DNA of 64,000 bases from Fluviicoccus sp. (GCF_030646115.1 NZ_JAUSMX010000015.1:186001-250000); one strand, 5' to 3'. Positions 37,248 to 46,065 are shown, counted from the stretch's first letter. The notes: generated from the sequence alone by a model not told the origin. Translations and numbers: made by a program.

Positions 37248-38774
37248 GTGTCCCAATTGACGCAAGAAATGGCATTACGCGATATCGTCAACAAATTCTC
37301 AGGTGATGCAAATGTTGCCGGGCTGCGGGTAGAGGATCAGATGGTCCGACGATTCTTTTCCAGTCTTTTGACCAAGCGCTTTCTCATTTGTACCGGGCTT
37401 GCTGGCTCAGGTAAAACCAAGCTGGCTCAGGCTATTGCCGTCTGGCTTAGCCCTCGAACACGCCTAGGCGATCCTTTCAAGGCAGGGAGTCTTATAGAGT
37501 CCGAACGAACAACTTACTATGTCAGATCTTCAGACTCGCTGGCCGTTGAGTTTTGGAACTCCGCTGATGAGCAAAATGCCATCAAGGTCGTTCTTCCCCG
37601 GAAGATGATTGAGGAATGGGCCGCATATATTGAAAACAACAATATTCCCAGAGAGACAGGTGCTCGTGATATTCGTGAAGCCGTTAAAAAAGGCAGTAAA
37701 TTCAGTGATCAGCTACATAGTTTTGAAACTCACTTAAAAGCCGCTGCCTTCGCCTTGTTGGCTCAACGGAAAGAAAAGACGGGAACAACATGCTACGAAA
37801 TCGTACCCGTTGGCGCGGATTGGTCAGGAAACGAAAATATACTTGGCTATGCCGATGGACTCGATCAAAACCGTTATGTGACAAGGCCTGCCCTTGACCT
37901 GATCATCAGTGCCAACAAGGCCCCAAATGTCCCGCATATCCTCATCCTTGATGAAATGAACCTTTCGCATGTGGAACGCTACTTTGCCGATGTACTTTCA
38001 GCAATTGAATCAGAGGAAAGCATTCAGCTTTATCGGGGTGAAGCGCGCCAAGCGGGCGCGGATATCATCCCGAACTTGATCGATCTGCCAAAGAACTTGT
38101 TCATTATTGGTACCGTCAACATTGACGAGACAACCTACATGTTTTCTCCGAAGGTTCTCGACCGTGCAAATGTCATTGAGTTCCGAATGACATCTGAGGA
38201 TTTAAAAGCGTTCCTGACCAGTCCATGCAAGCCAAATATGACTGATTTCTCGGGCAAAGGGTCACCATTCGCCAAGCTATTTGTGGAAACAGCCAGTGAG
38301 CCTTCGCAGCCCTTTTCAAATGCTCTGGCACCTGTCTTCGAGGCAGAAATGCTTCTATTTTTCGACGTATTGAAAGGTCACGGAGCTGAGTTTGGATATC
38401 GTGTGGCCCATGAAGCTGCACGTTTTATTAGTTTTTACGGAAAACTGGGCGACTTCGACAGTACCGACGAAGCTGATTTTGACGCCGCTTTTGACTGTGT
38501 CATCGTTCAAAAGTTCTTGCCTAAACTGCATGGCTCAAGGGCGAAACTTGGACCGTTGCTCAAAAAACTGTGGTTTCTATGCGTGAGTGACTCACATTCA
38601 AGGGGCTCCAATCCTTTCCAAGCCGCCGAGGCTTCGGCTCGCTCATCGGACAAAAACAGCGATCCTTCTCTCGCGATTCCTGAGACGGCCCCATACAAAA
38701 TCAGCGCCGAAAAGATTGCCCGGATGTGGCGCCTGCTCAATGAAAACGGGTTTGCATCCTTTGCAGAGGCGTAA
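37248..38774 (+). CDS. McrB-like AAA+ NTPase of a restriction-type defence pair
   Basis: GTG start at 37248. The 508-residue protein has Walker A GLAGSGKT (50-57) and the McrB-type Walker B LILDEMNLSHVERYF, with PVGADWSGNENILGY (about 190) as a family block. In McrBC the B subunit recognises modified DNA and uses GTP to drive translocation; no N-terminal DNA-recognition domain of the EcoKMcrB size is attached. The product is partnered with the DUF2357 nuclease 58 bases downstream. The gene's lower GC and unusual codons compared with neighbours suggest horizontal transfer. GTP rather than ATP use is inferred from the family. Confidence 0.88.
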   Translation: MSQLTQEMALRDIVNKFSGDANVAGLRVEDQMVRRFFSSLLTKRFLICTGLAGSGKTKLAQAIAVWLSPRTRLGDPFKAGSLIESERTTYYVRSSDSLAVEFWNSADEQNAIKVVLPRKMIEEWAAYIENNNIPRETGARDIREAVKKGSKFSDQLHSFETHLKAAAFALLAQRKEKTGTTCYEIVPVGADWSGNENILGYADGLDQNRYVTRPALDLIISANKAPNVPHILILDEMNLSHVERYFADVLSAIESEESIQLYRGEARQAGADIIPNLIDLPKNLFIIGTVNIDETTYMFSPKVLDRANVIEFRMTSEDLKAFLTSPCKPNMTDFSGKGSPFAKLFVETASEPSQPFSNALAPVFEAEMLLFFDVLKGHGAEFGYRVAHEAARFISFYGKLGDFDSTDEADFDAAFDCVIVQKFLPKLHGSRAKLGPLLKKLWFLCVSDSHSRGSNPFQAAEASARSSDKNSDPSLAIPETAPYKISAEKIARMWRLLNENGFASFAEA

Positions 38775-38832
38775 CCGATGTTAAGTAGCACGCCTACCGC
38801 CGCTATGTACGCCTCCGTAGAGGGCTGAGCAG

Positions 38833-41181
38833 ATGACCACTATGGAGAGTCTGGACTTTTGCAACGAAGCTGGCCAAGCCATTGCTAGATTGAAGATATA
38901 TGCTTTTAGCCAAGGCTCCTCCTCAACGGTTGCCAGCTTAATTCGGACAGACGACCTTGAGGCTCGTGAAAATGGTGAAGAGCCGCTTCAACTGCTGGAG
39001 GGCTGCCGCTACGAGTTCGAGTTTGAGCCGCACTGCTTCTCTCTGAGTATTGCTAACGCAGATAACGGCTGCATCATTGAAACCAGTCATCTTTCGGGCA
39101 GACGCCATACCGGTTTTCTGGCTACCGGACTGAATACAGGCCGACTGGCCCTCGTCGCGAAAACAGAATTACCTGATGGACCAACAGGCAAAGCCGCTGT
39201 TGAAGTGCGTTCACGAAAAGTCAGCTACCGCGAAGACTATCGCATTATGCTGGAGGACATTACCGATCAATGCATGGATCTTCTGCTTCAACTCCGTGCA
39301 CCCACCTCCCTGCGTTTAGTTCCTGATGCAGGTTCAACGCCACAGACCATCACGCAACGCTTTGCTTTCCTAAAAGCCATTATCGGCTCTGAAAACTTCC
39401 AAAATGCACTGCGTCGCATATCCAGCCATCCACATCAATGTTGGGAGCCGGAGGAAGTCGAAGTATCCATTCGACACGGCGTCAAACAAGATGGCCGGAC
39501 GCTTCGGCAACTTGCCAGCTCAACGAATCGAGAGTCATTACCGAACTCCCATCCACTTAAGTCCCGGATCGCCTCCCTCCCCAGAAGAATCACGGTCTAC
39601 CGACATACACGAAGTGAAGATACTCCCGAAAACCGCTTTATCAAATTTGCCCTGGAGACTTTTGACTCATTCCTCGGACAAATGTTGCAACGGTTAAATG
39701 AGATCGGCAGCCAAGATGCTCGCTTGCGAGAAGATATCGCCAGCCTGCAAAACCATCTTGAAAATGCCTTGGGAACTGATCTGATGCGATCCGTCTCGAA
39801 ACCCGACTTTCTTCCCTTAGGCAGCCCTGTGCTGCAAAGAAAAGAAGGTTACCGCGAGATTTATCAAGCCTGGATTAGATTCGACATGGCCGCGAGGCTG
39901 ATTTGGCATGGTGGCGACGATGTCTACCATGCGGGTCAGCGTGACATTGCCACCCTTTACGAATATTGGGTGTTTTTCAAGTTGCTGGATGTGTTTTCCG
40001 GGGTATTCCAACTTGAAAAACCCGAAATCAATGAACTCATTGAGGAAACCGAGGACGGGTTCAGTTTGAAACTGCGGTCTGGCAAACATCTCTGTTTTGA
40101 TGGTTTTTCTACACAACACGGTCGTCAACTGCGTGCCCAACTCGGCTACAACCGCACTTTTTCCCACAAGAGCCCGCAGACAACAATCTTGCCGAGTTCG
40201 TGGACAGAGCGCATGAGGCCGGACTATACCCTGAGCATCTGGCCCGGTGAATTTTCCGCCACAGAAGCCGAAGCCCAAGAGTTAATGGTACACATTCATT
40301 TTGATGCCAAATACCGAATTGACAACTTCAAGCAACTTTTCGGAGTTGATGACTCGGAGCTTGCTGAGGATGCTTTGGAGCAGGATTTGGCCGTCGAAAA
40401 ACAAGAACAGAAACGTGGAAGCTATAAACGCGCCGATCTGTTGAAGATGCACGCATATCGGGATGCTATCCGGCGTTCTCATGGGGCTTACATCATTTAT
40501 CCCGGTGACATGTCCAAGCAATGGACCAGTTACCATGAATTGTTGCCGGGACTTGGTGCCTTCCCGCTTAAGCCGGGAACGCAAACTACCGAGTTATCAG
40601 ACTTTATCCACGCCATCGTCCGGCATCTTTGCAACCGAGCCAATGCTCGAGAAAGGCTCAGTTACCACGTTGACCAGATCTACCACTCTCAAGATCAAGC
40701 AGCCCATTACGAAGTGCTTCAGCCAATACCCGAGAGATTGAACGAAGGAAATCGATTGCCTCCACCTTCGGAAACACACGTACTCGTCGGGTGGTACAAA
40801 ACCAACGAACACTTACAGTGGGTGTTGAAAAACAAACTGTATAACTTCCGCATGGACTCTTCGCGAGGCTCGCTGCGTCTGCCTCGTGAAGTTGCAGGTG
40901 CACAGTATCTGCTGCTTCACACAGACAAGGGCGTGACCTGCCCCACCCTGCTAAAAATCAGTGCAGACGGACCTCGTGTATTCTCACGGGAGCGTTTGAT
41001 TGAGAAAGCCTATCCCGGAAAGCCCAGCCAGCCCTTCTATCTAGTCTTTGACGTTGAACCTGCCCACGGATTTGAGGGATACCATTGGGACTACTTGAAG
41101 CTACCCGAAAGAGCTGCCGGAAGAAATTCGGCAACCCCGCAATGGCTGACGCTGGACGTGCTTATGCAGTCAACCAGATAA
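38833..41181 (+). CDS. DUF2357 protein with PD-(D/E)XK nuclease-like core (McrC analogue)
   Basis: 782 residues. The N-terminal half (to about 200) is a beta-rich region, followed by the DUF2357 signature RITVYRHTRSEDTPENRFIK and a nuclease-like core where HIHFDAKYRID (about 489-499) provides the D-x-K motif of the PD-(D/E)XK superfamily. Such proteins act as the nuclease partner of McrB-like NTPases in type IV-like restriction. I see no DNA methyltransferase next to it, which agrees with a modification-dependent or other antiphage system rather than a classical R-M system. It shares the low GC of the NTPase gene. Confidence 0.8.
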   Translation: MTTMESLDFCNEAGQAIARLKIYAFSQGSSSTVASLIRTDDLEARENGEEPLQLLEGCRYEFEFEPHCFSLSIANADNGCIIETSHLSGRRHTGFLATGLNTGRLALVAKTELPDGPTGKAAVEVRSRKVSYREDYRIMLEDITDQCMDLLLQLRAPTSLRLVPDAGSTPQTITQRFAFLKAIIGSENFQNALRRISSHPHQCWEPEEVEVSIRHGVKQDGRTLRQLASSTNRESLPNSHPLKSRIASLPRRITVYRHTRSEDTPENRFIKFALETFDSFLGQMLQRLNEIGSQDARLREDIASLQNHLENALGTDLMRSVSKPDFLPLGSPVLQRKEGYREIYQAWIRFDMAARLIWHGGDDVYHAGQRDIATLYEYWVFFKLLDVFSGVFQLEKPEINELIEETEDGFSLKLRSGKHLCFDGFSTQHGRQLRAQLGYNRTFSHKSPQTTILPSSWTERMRPDYTLSIWPGEFSATEAEAQELMVHIHFDAKYRIDNFKQLFGVDDSELAEDALEQDLAVEKQEQKRGSYKRADLLKMHAYRDAIRRSHGAYIIYPGDMSKQWTSYHELLPGLGAFPLKPGTQTTELSDFIHAIVRHLCNRANARERLSYHVDQIYHSQDQAAHYEVLQPIPERLNEGNRLPPPSETHVLVGWYKTNEHLQWVLKNKLYNFRMDSSRGSLRLPREVAGAQYLLLHTDKGVTCPTLLKISADGPRVFSRERLIEKAYPGKPSQPFYLVFDVEPAHGFEGYHWDYLKLPERAAGRNSATPQWLTLDVLMQSTR

Positions 41182-41355
41182 CCTCTTTTTCATGCATCAA
41201 CGCCGAATATCCGCAAAAATATCCGCAAGTTCACCGCACCAAACCGCCGCCTATCCAACACAACTCCCTGCTTTATAACAAAATAATTCCATGACAGAAT
41301 CCGCAAATAAATGCGCAAAAAAGCCCGAGGACGTCATGGAGCATCCCGCTTCCCC
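41182..41355. other. Intergenic region between the DUF2357 gene and hipA
   Basis: 174 bases, AT-rich, containing tandem-looking ATCCGCAA segments (about 41209-41230 and 41299-41307). No coding frame, RNA gene or attachment repeat is supported. It is convergent between a plus-strand and a minus-strand gene; no terminator was found. Confidence 0.4.
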
Positions 41356-42681
41356 TCACCCCATAACCAAATGCAGCCCCCCGATCTTCCCCACCTGATC
41401 CACCCCCAACCCCGCCTTCGCCGCATACCCCGGCCAATTCCGCACCGCCGCCGCCACCTCGCCAATCACCCGCCCCGCCGTCCCCACCCCAAAGCGACGC
41501 GCCTCCGCCAGCAAATCCTCCACCGTAAAATCCTTGAACTTACCGTTGGCGGACATCAAATGCTGATGCGTCCATTCCCCCTGCGGATTATGCGCAAAGG
41601 TCACGTCATACGCCGGGGCCAGCTCCCACGCCTGGCCTTCCTTCAACCGGAAAGCAAAGTTCTTGGAATGGTCATCGCAATTGCGGGCCATGATATTGAA
41701 AACCATGCGACGAAAGGCCTCCTCCATCGCCTCATAACCCAGACCCAGCGCCTGAATGGTCAGGAACAGCTGCGAATAGGCATTCACCCCCTTCAGCTTG
41801 TAGTCCAGATGACTCATGGCGCACAACGTCTGCACATGATGGCGCGTACCCGCACCGTCGCGATCAAAACGACGGGTCATGAAATGCGCCCGGCCGTTTT
41901 CCAGCAGCAGCCGGCAGTCCGTCATGGCAATACCGGCATCACGGGCCATTAAATGATAGGCGTATTCAATACGGCCATAATCCTGGGAAGCCCCCAGTTC
42001 GCTGTCAAACCCCATGCCGTCAAACTTCAGCAACCAGTGCTCAAAGCCCGGCGGCGCATCCAGCTGCCCGGATCGCATCTCATCCGTATCCGGGTTCCAG
42101 GCAACAACGGCTTTGGCGCGGGCGCCACCGGCCGAGGTGCCAACATCAATGATGCTGCGCAAGGCCGCGCTGGTTTCATGATCATCCCCCCAGTGACCAC
42201 TGACCGCTTTACGGGCTTCAGAGACCAACTGCCCCATGGAAACGGCTGTCGGCTCCAGACGGCGCGGTCCCCGGCCCGGCTTGAAACTCAAGGCACCCAT
42301 GGCGCGCGTGCCCATATAGGCCAGACGATCCAGCGCGGTAATGTTTTCCGGCGGAATCCCCTGGTCCGCCATGTAGCGGTTGATCAGGGCATTGCCGAAA
42401 TCATCGGGCAGCGCATCCGCCAGCAAGGCAGGCAGTCGTTTGTAGGTGGCAACCGGCAAATCGGTAAAGACAAAAACATCATCCGGCGCTTGAACAGACA
42501 TGCGCAAAGGCGACAGATTCATCCCGGTCTTGCGGAACTTCGGATCAAAGGCAAATACGTAATAGCCCAGACGGGGATCCAGCGCCACCGCACCGACAAG
42601 GCGGTTCCAGATGAACACCTCAATACGATGAACAGGCTTGTAGGGGGATTTCCGGTTGCTGCGGACCGTGGATTTCGCCAT
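41356..42681 (-). CDS. hipA: HipA family toxin kinase
   Basis: 441 residues, full length. Family motifs include GTSAGGARAKAVV (P-loop-like region about 188-200), FDGMGFDSELGASQDYG, the catalytic-loop NCDDHSKNFAF and YDVTF. HipA is a Ser/Thr kinase that phosphorylates GltX and causes growth arrest and persistence. Its ATG overlaps the hipB stop (TAATG), so it is translationally coupled to the antitoxin. The catalytic Asp/Asn and DFG-like residues look intact, so the toxin is probably active. Confidence 0.92.
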   Translation of the reverse strand: MAKSTVRSNRKSPYKPVHRIEVFIWNRLVGAVALDPRLGYYVFAFDPKFRKTGMNLSPLRMSVQAPDDVFVFTDLPVATYKRLPALLADALPDDFGNALINRYMADQGIPPENITALDRLAYMGTRAMGALSFKPGRGPRRLEPTAVSMGQLVSEARKAVSGHWGDDHETSAALRSIIDVGTSAGGARAKAVVAWNPDTDEMRSGQLDAPPGFEHWLLKFDGMGFDSELGASQDYGRIEYAYHLMARDAGIAMTDCRLLLENGRAHFMTRRFDRDGAGTRHHVQTLCAMSHLDYKLKGVNAYSQLFLTIQALGLGYEAMEEAFRRMVFNIMARNCDDHSKNFAFRLKEGQAWELAPAYDVTFAHNPQGEWTHQHLMSANGKFKDFTVEDLLAEARRFGVGTAGRVIGEVAAAVRNWPGYAAKAGLGVDQVGKIGGLHLVMG

Positions 42682-42986
42682 TACTCACTCCGGAGACGCT
42701 TGCTGGCGCGCTGCCGGGATTCGCCAATGCGCGGCATGGTCAAAGGGTTGATGCTGATCACGGGAGCCAGCGCGCCCAGCCATTCGGTCCGTTCCAGCGC
42801 CCGGACCACCAGCACAAGGGTGCGCAAGGTAGACCCTTTGCCGCTTTCAAGATTCTTCAGCGCATGCAGGCTGATGCCCGCACGTTCGCACAGGGTTTCG
42901 CGCGTCAGGTTACGCTGAAGCCGCAGTGACTTTATGTTGTCACCCAGCGTGGCCTCCAGCTCTTCAGGGGAATATACGCTTTCCAT
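42681..42986 (-). CDS. hipB: HipB-type antitoxin / Xre-family repressor
   Basis: 101 residues with a Cro/C1-type helix-turn-helix (about 13-66, including LTRETLCERAGISLHALKNLES). It pairs with HipA, the gene that overlaps it downstream. Antitoxins of this kind neutralise the kinase and repress their own operon with it. The start codon is 20 bases from the candidate operator region. Confidence 0.9.
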   Translation of the reverse strand: MESVYSPEELEATLGDNIKSLRLQRNLTRETLCERAGISLHALKNLESGKGSTLRTLVLVVRALERTEWLGALAPVISINPLTMPRIGESRQRASKRLRSE

Positions 42987-43006
42987 AACAGACCAAAATA
43001 AGTCTT

Positions 43007-43029
43007 TTGTGTGTCTTTATAGTACACAA
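43007..43029 (-). promoter_or_regulatory. Candidate HipB operator over the hipBA promoter
   Basis: TTGTGT (43007-43012) and ACACAA (43024-43029) form a perfect 6-bp dyad with 11 bases between. The spacer, read on the minus strand, contains TATAAAG, a -10-like element, so repressor binding would block transcription. It lies about 21-43 bases upstream of hipB. Confidence 0.5.
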
Positions 43030-43155
43030 GAAGCCTTAATTGGACTATTGAAAGATTTATTTTATGGCTGAGAACAGGTTCTCGAATACCGGAAGCCGCC
43101 GGTTCAGGGCTGGCGCGGACGCAGGGTAGCAATGGGGCAACGCCAGCCCCAAAAC

Positions 43156-43184
43156 AAAAAAACCCGCAAACTTTCGCTTGCGGG
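43156..43184 (-). terminator. Terminator after tRNA-Phe (minus strand)
   Basis: CCCGCAA (43163-43169) and TTGCGGG (43178-43184) form a 7-bp stem; on the minus strand it is followed by a run of seven T. It starts 16 bases beyond the 3' end of the tRNA. Confidence 0.85.
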
Positions 43185-43199
43185 GTTTTTCGGTATTCG

Positions 43200-43275
43200 T
43201 GGTGGCCTGGAACAGAATCGAACTGTTGACACGCGGATTTTCAATCCGCTGCTCTACCAACTGAGCTACCGGGCC
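43200..43275 (-). tRNA. tRNA-Phe (GAA)
   Basis: 76 bases including an encoded CCA end. Anticodon arm GCGGA-TTGAAAA-TCCGC gives GAA (Phe). The D-arm GCTC...GAGC and T-arm AACAG-TTCGATT-CTGTT are intact. The acceptor stem is GGCCCGG/CCAGGCC, in which position 5 (C) faces A rather than G at 68, a C-A mismatch. No copy of the 3' half was found elsewhere in the window. Confidence 0.97.
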
Positions 43276-43389
43276 ACATGAGGCGCATATTAAAACCAAT
43301 AAGACCAAAGGTGTCAAGCAATTTTCCAGCATGCCGCCGCCAACAGAACGCGCTACACTGAAAGCGAAGCCCCTTGCCCAGAGCCGCCC

Positions 43390-43815
43390 ATGAAACCCCT
43401 GTACCTGCTGCTGCTGACCACCCTGGCCCTGCCCTCAGCCGCCGACCTGTATAAATGGACTGACGAAAACGGCAAGGTTCACTTCTCGGACAAACAACCC
43501 GGCAACGCCGCCGCCAAGGTCATCCCCAAGCCGGAACCCCTGCGCACCGGCACCGGCGGCTCAGCCCAGAGCGCCGACGACGTCGCCCGCATAGCCGCCG
43601 AAAAACGGGAACAGCAGCAAGCCGACACCGATAACGCCCAGTCCAGGCAACGCAGTTGCGCCAACGCCCGCGAAAGCTACCAATACTGGCTGGACCGCAA
43701 ACCCTTCACCATCAACCAGCAGAACGGCCGCAAGGAATTCTACAGCGAACCCCGCCACGACCGCCGCCTGCGCGAAGCCAAGGAATACATGCAACGAAAG
43801 TGCAAGGACAAATAA
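43390..43815 (+). CDS. DUF4124-domain exported protein, copy 2
   Basis: 141 residues with a short signal peptide (ending about AD, residue 19), the DUF4124 core DLYKWTDENGKVHFSDKQP and an elongated helical tail (RIAAEKREQQQADTDN, about 75-90). It is a paralogue of the protein at 18168 with the same opening strand but a different C-terminus. Function unknown, extracytoplasmic. Confidence 0.85.
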   Translation: MKPLYLLLLTTLALPSAADLYKWTDENGKVHFSDKQPGNAAAKVIPKPEPLRTGTGGSAQSADDVARIAAEKREQQQADTDNAQSRQRSCANARESYQYWLDRKPFTINQQNGRKEFYSEPRHDRRLREAKEYMQRKCKDK

Positions 43816-43840
43816 ACACCGCACCACCCGCCGCCCAAGC

Positions 43841-44221
43841 TTAGTGGTGGCGCGCCGCCTCCATCTTCAACAGCCGCGCAATCGCCGTGCAGCCCGGCAC
43901 AAAACGCTGACGCCCCTCCTGCCGCTCCAGACGACAAGTCTCACTCACCAAACGGTCGGCAATACCCCGCCCCCGGTTGGCCGGATGCACCACAATCCAG
44001 CGCAACGTCCGCTCATCCTGCGGCCCCTCCGCCATGATGGACGACACCGCCTTACCGTTGAACCAACCCACATACACCAACCCGCCAGCTCCCAGAATAC
44101 GCTGCGCCTCGGCAACCGCCTCCTCCCCCCCCGCAAACTCCGGGCTGGACGCATACAACTTCGACAACCCGGCGCTCAACTCCGGCGAAAGAGACTTCTC
44201 AGCAGTCACGGAAACAGGCAT
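43841..44221 (-). CDS. Small GNAT-fold protein, possibly PanZ/PanM-type acetyl-CoA sensor
   Basis: ATG 44221 has CAGGAG 11 bases upstream. The 126-residue product has an acetyl-CoA-binding segment IVVHPANRGRGIADRLVSE and starts MPVSVTAEKSLSPEL, similar in layout to Pseudomonas PanZ-family proteins. PanZ triggers PanD maturation in response to acetyl-CoA. The residues specific for PanZ cannot be checked here, so a generic N-acetyltransferase is equally possible. Confidence 0.6.
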   Translation of the reverse strand: MPVSVTAEKSLSPELSAGLSKLYASSPEFAGGEEAVAEAQRILGAGGLVYVGWFNGKAVSSIMAEGPQDERTLRWIVVHPANRGRGIADRLVSETCRLERQEGRQRFVPGCTAIARLLKMEAARHH

Positions 44222-44535
44222 GGCGGACAAACTCCTGAACAGAAAAGAAAAAGACAAACCACAATAACCTGACGATAGCAGGGGCATTGCCAACCTGCCA
44301 AGCGTAAAGCCACCAAACCCAACACCAACGCCGTCCGCAGCCAACTGTCCGAGCCACACAACGCATTAAGAACCCAAAAAATCGCAGAACACACAGGTGC
44401 TGACACCAGACAGCCGAGCGCGAGTTTTGGCGTAGGACACGGTTTTGCTTCCTTTTGCCAAGACAAAAGGGAGGCCCGCGGCAGGCGGATGACAGTCGAC
44501 ACTAACCCGGCGTAGTGTTAGAGCCACTTTCCGTA

Positions 44536-44596
44536 CCCCTCTCCCCAACCCTCTCCCACAAGGGGCGAGGGGGCTACCCCACAAGTGGGGAGGGAG
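44536..44596. repeat. Extragenic palindrome family 1, copy a
   Basis: CCCCTCTCCCCAACCCTCTCCCACAAGGGG-type sequence with inner CCCCACAAGTGGGG. Same core CCCTCTCCC(A)CAAGGGGAGAGGG as at 45904-45946, 45988-46026 and 61889-62000, so it is a dispersed intergenic family. Confidence 0.8.
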
Positions 44597-44633
44597 ACTT
44601 TGTCCCGAATCGGCAAACCCCCCGAAAACCCGC

Positions 44634-44639
44634 TATAAT
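44634..44639 (+). promoter_or_regulatory. Candidate -10 element of the his operon
   Basis: A perfect TATAAT lies 33 bases before hisB. A -35 at the correct distance is poor (CGGCAA at 44611-44616), so an activator or an extended context may be needed. It would give a transcript start near 44646. Confidence 0.5.
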
Positions 44640-44672
44640 TCCCCCTTTCCCCCGGCCAGAGACCGACCCGCC

Positions 44673-45266
44673 ATGACCGCGCGCCGCGCCGACGTCGTCC
44701 GCAACACCAAGGAAACCCAGATCACCGCCTCCGTCAACCTCGACGGCACCGGCGTGGGCCACCTCAACACCGGCATGCCCTTCCTGGACCACATGATCGA
44801 CCAGATTGTGCGGCACGGGCTGATCGACATCAGCATCCACTGCACCGGCGACACCGAAATCGACGATCACCACAGCGCCGAAGACTGCGGCATCACCCTC
44901 GGCCAGGCCTTTGCCCAGGCCATTGGCGACAAGAAAGGCATCCGCCGTTACGGCCATGCCTACACGCCGCTGGATGAAGCCCTGTCACGCGTGGTGGTGG
45001 ACATCTCCGGCCGTCCGGGCCTGGAATTCCACGTCCCGTTCACCCGCGCCAGCGTCGGCGGTTTTGATGTGGACCTGTTCTACGAATTCTTCCAGGGCTT
45101 CGTCAACCACGCCAACGTCACGCTGCACATCGACAACCTGCGCGGCCGCAACACCCACCACCAAGTGGAAAGCGTGTTCAAGGCCTTCGCCCGCGCCCTG
45201 CGCCAGGCTGTTGAACTGGACCCGCGCATGGCCGGTCAAACCCCCTCCACCAAAGGCAGCCTGTAA
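44673..45266 (+). CDS. hisB: Imidazoleglycerol-phosphate dehydratase
   Basis: 197 residues, monofunctional form without the phosphatase domain. Metal-binding motifs [11 protein letters not shown] (about 31-41), [10 protein letters not shown] and the later FEHHxxEx-type segment [17 protein letters not shown] are present. It makes imidazole-acetol phosphate in histidine synthesis. The ATG at 44673 follows the promoter-like TATAAT. The stop abuts hisH. Confidence 0.96.
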   Translation: MTARRADVVRNTKETQITASVNLDGTGVGHLNTGMPFLDHMIDQIVRHGLIDISIHCTGDTEIDDHHSAEDCGITLGQAFAQAIGDKKGIRRYGHAYTPLDEALSRVVVDISGRPGLEFHVPFTRASVGGFDVDLFYEFFQGFVNHANVTLHIDNLRGRNTHHQVESVFKAFARALRQAVELDPRMAGQTPSTKGSL

Positions 45267-45899
45267 ATGACCCGTGTAGCCGTTCTTGACTATGGCATGG
45301 GCAACCTGCACTCGGTGGCCAAGGCGCTGGAACATGTGGGCGCCTCGGAAGTCATCATCACCCACGACCCCGCCAAGGTGCGCGCGGCCGACCGCGTGGT
45401 GTTCCCCGGCGTTGGCGCCATGCGCGACTGCATGGCGGGCATGAAGGCGGTAGGCGTGGATGCGGAAGTGCGCGAAGCCGCGCTGCAGAAGCCGGTACTG
45501 GCCATCTGCGTGGGCATGCAGGCGCTGCTGGACCGCTCCGAGGAAAACGGCGGCGTCGACTGCCTGGGCATGTTTGCCGGTCAGGTCAAATTCTTCGGCA
45601 ACAACCTGGTGGAAAACGGCGAGCGCCTGAAGGTGCCGCACATGGGCTGGAACAACGTCAACCAGACCGTGGACCACCCGCTGTGGGCCGACATTCCTCA
45701 GGACAGCCGCTTCTATTTCGTGCACAGCTATTACGTGGCCGTGGAAGACAGCGGCCTGATTGCCGGTCGCACGCACTACGGCCTCGACTTCACCACCGCC
45801 ATCACCCGCGACAACCTCTTCGCTGTGCAGTTCCACCCGGAAAAGAGCCAGAAGTGGGGATTGCAGCTGTTGAAGAATTTTGTGGGCTGGAAGGCTTGA
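45267..45899 (+). CDS. hisH: Imidazole glycerol phosphate synthase glutaminase subunit
   Basis: 210 residues, class I glutamine amidotransferase with catalytic Cys81 ([10 protein letters not shown]), His190 and Glu192 (QFHPEKSQ). It supplies ammonia to HisF. The ATG directly follows the hisB TAA with no gap. The gene is separated from hisA by a pair of inverted repeats. Confidence 0.97.
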   Translation: MTRVAVLDYGMGNLHSVAKALEHVGASEVIITHDPAKVRAADRVVFPGVGAMRDCMAGMKAVGVDAEVREAALQKPVLAICVGMQALLDRSEENGGVDCLGMFAGQVKFFGNNLVENGERLKVPHMGWNNVNQTVDHPLWADIPQDSRFYFVHSYYVAVEDSGLIAGRTHYGLDFTTAITRDNLFAVQFHPEKSQKWGLQLLKNFVGWKA

Positions 45900-45903
45900 T
45901 TTT

Positions 45904-45946
45904 CCCCCTCTCCCCTTGTGGGAGAGGGCCGGGGAGAGGGGTGCGG
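45904..45946. repeat. Extragenic palindrome family 1, copy b (forms a pair with copy c)
   Basis: CCCCCTCTCCCCTTGTGGGAGAGGGCCGGGGAGAGGGG-type element, itself an inverted repeat. It is inverted relative to copy c (45988-46026), 40 bases away, so the two can form a larger cruciform between hisH and hisA. It may lower downstream his expression. Confidence 0.85.
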
Positions 45947-45987
45947 AAAGTCGCCCAAACACACGGCAACTTAAGGACGCATGCAGT

Positions 45988-46026
45988 ACCCCTCTCCCTA
46001 ACCCTCTCCCACAAGGGGAGAGGGGA
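45988..46026. repeat. Extragenic palindrome family 1, copy c
   Basis: ACCCCTCTCCCTAACCCTCTCCCACAAGGGGAGAGGGG-type sequence in inverse orientation to copy b. It ends 40 bases before hisA. Confidence 0.85.
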
Positions 46027-46065
46027 CTACCAGAATTTGCTGACATATTATTGTGAGAAACCCGA

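Larger units (their letters stand above)
44222..44672. other. 451-base intergenic region before hisB
   Basis: No gene is supported. Short open frames on the minus strand show no homology and poor codon quality. The region holds a GC-skewed element (about 44395-44500, including CCGAGCGCGAGTTTTGGCGTAGGACAC-type text) that looks like a general intergenic repeat, a family 1 palindrome at 44536-44596, and a perfect TATAAT (44634-44639). Confidence 0.5.

Noticed and set aside
37248-41181. Complete type I or II restriction-modification system
   Set aside because: No methyltransferase or specificity subunit gene is present. The two genes fit a modification-dependent McrBC-like pair better.
44206-44502. 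Minus-strand reading frame of 98 codons before hisB
   Set aside because: No domain or homology seen. It covers a GC-skewed intergenic element and part of the upstream acetyltransferase leader, and its composition is unlike the neighbouring genes.
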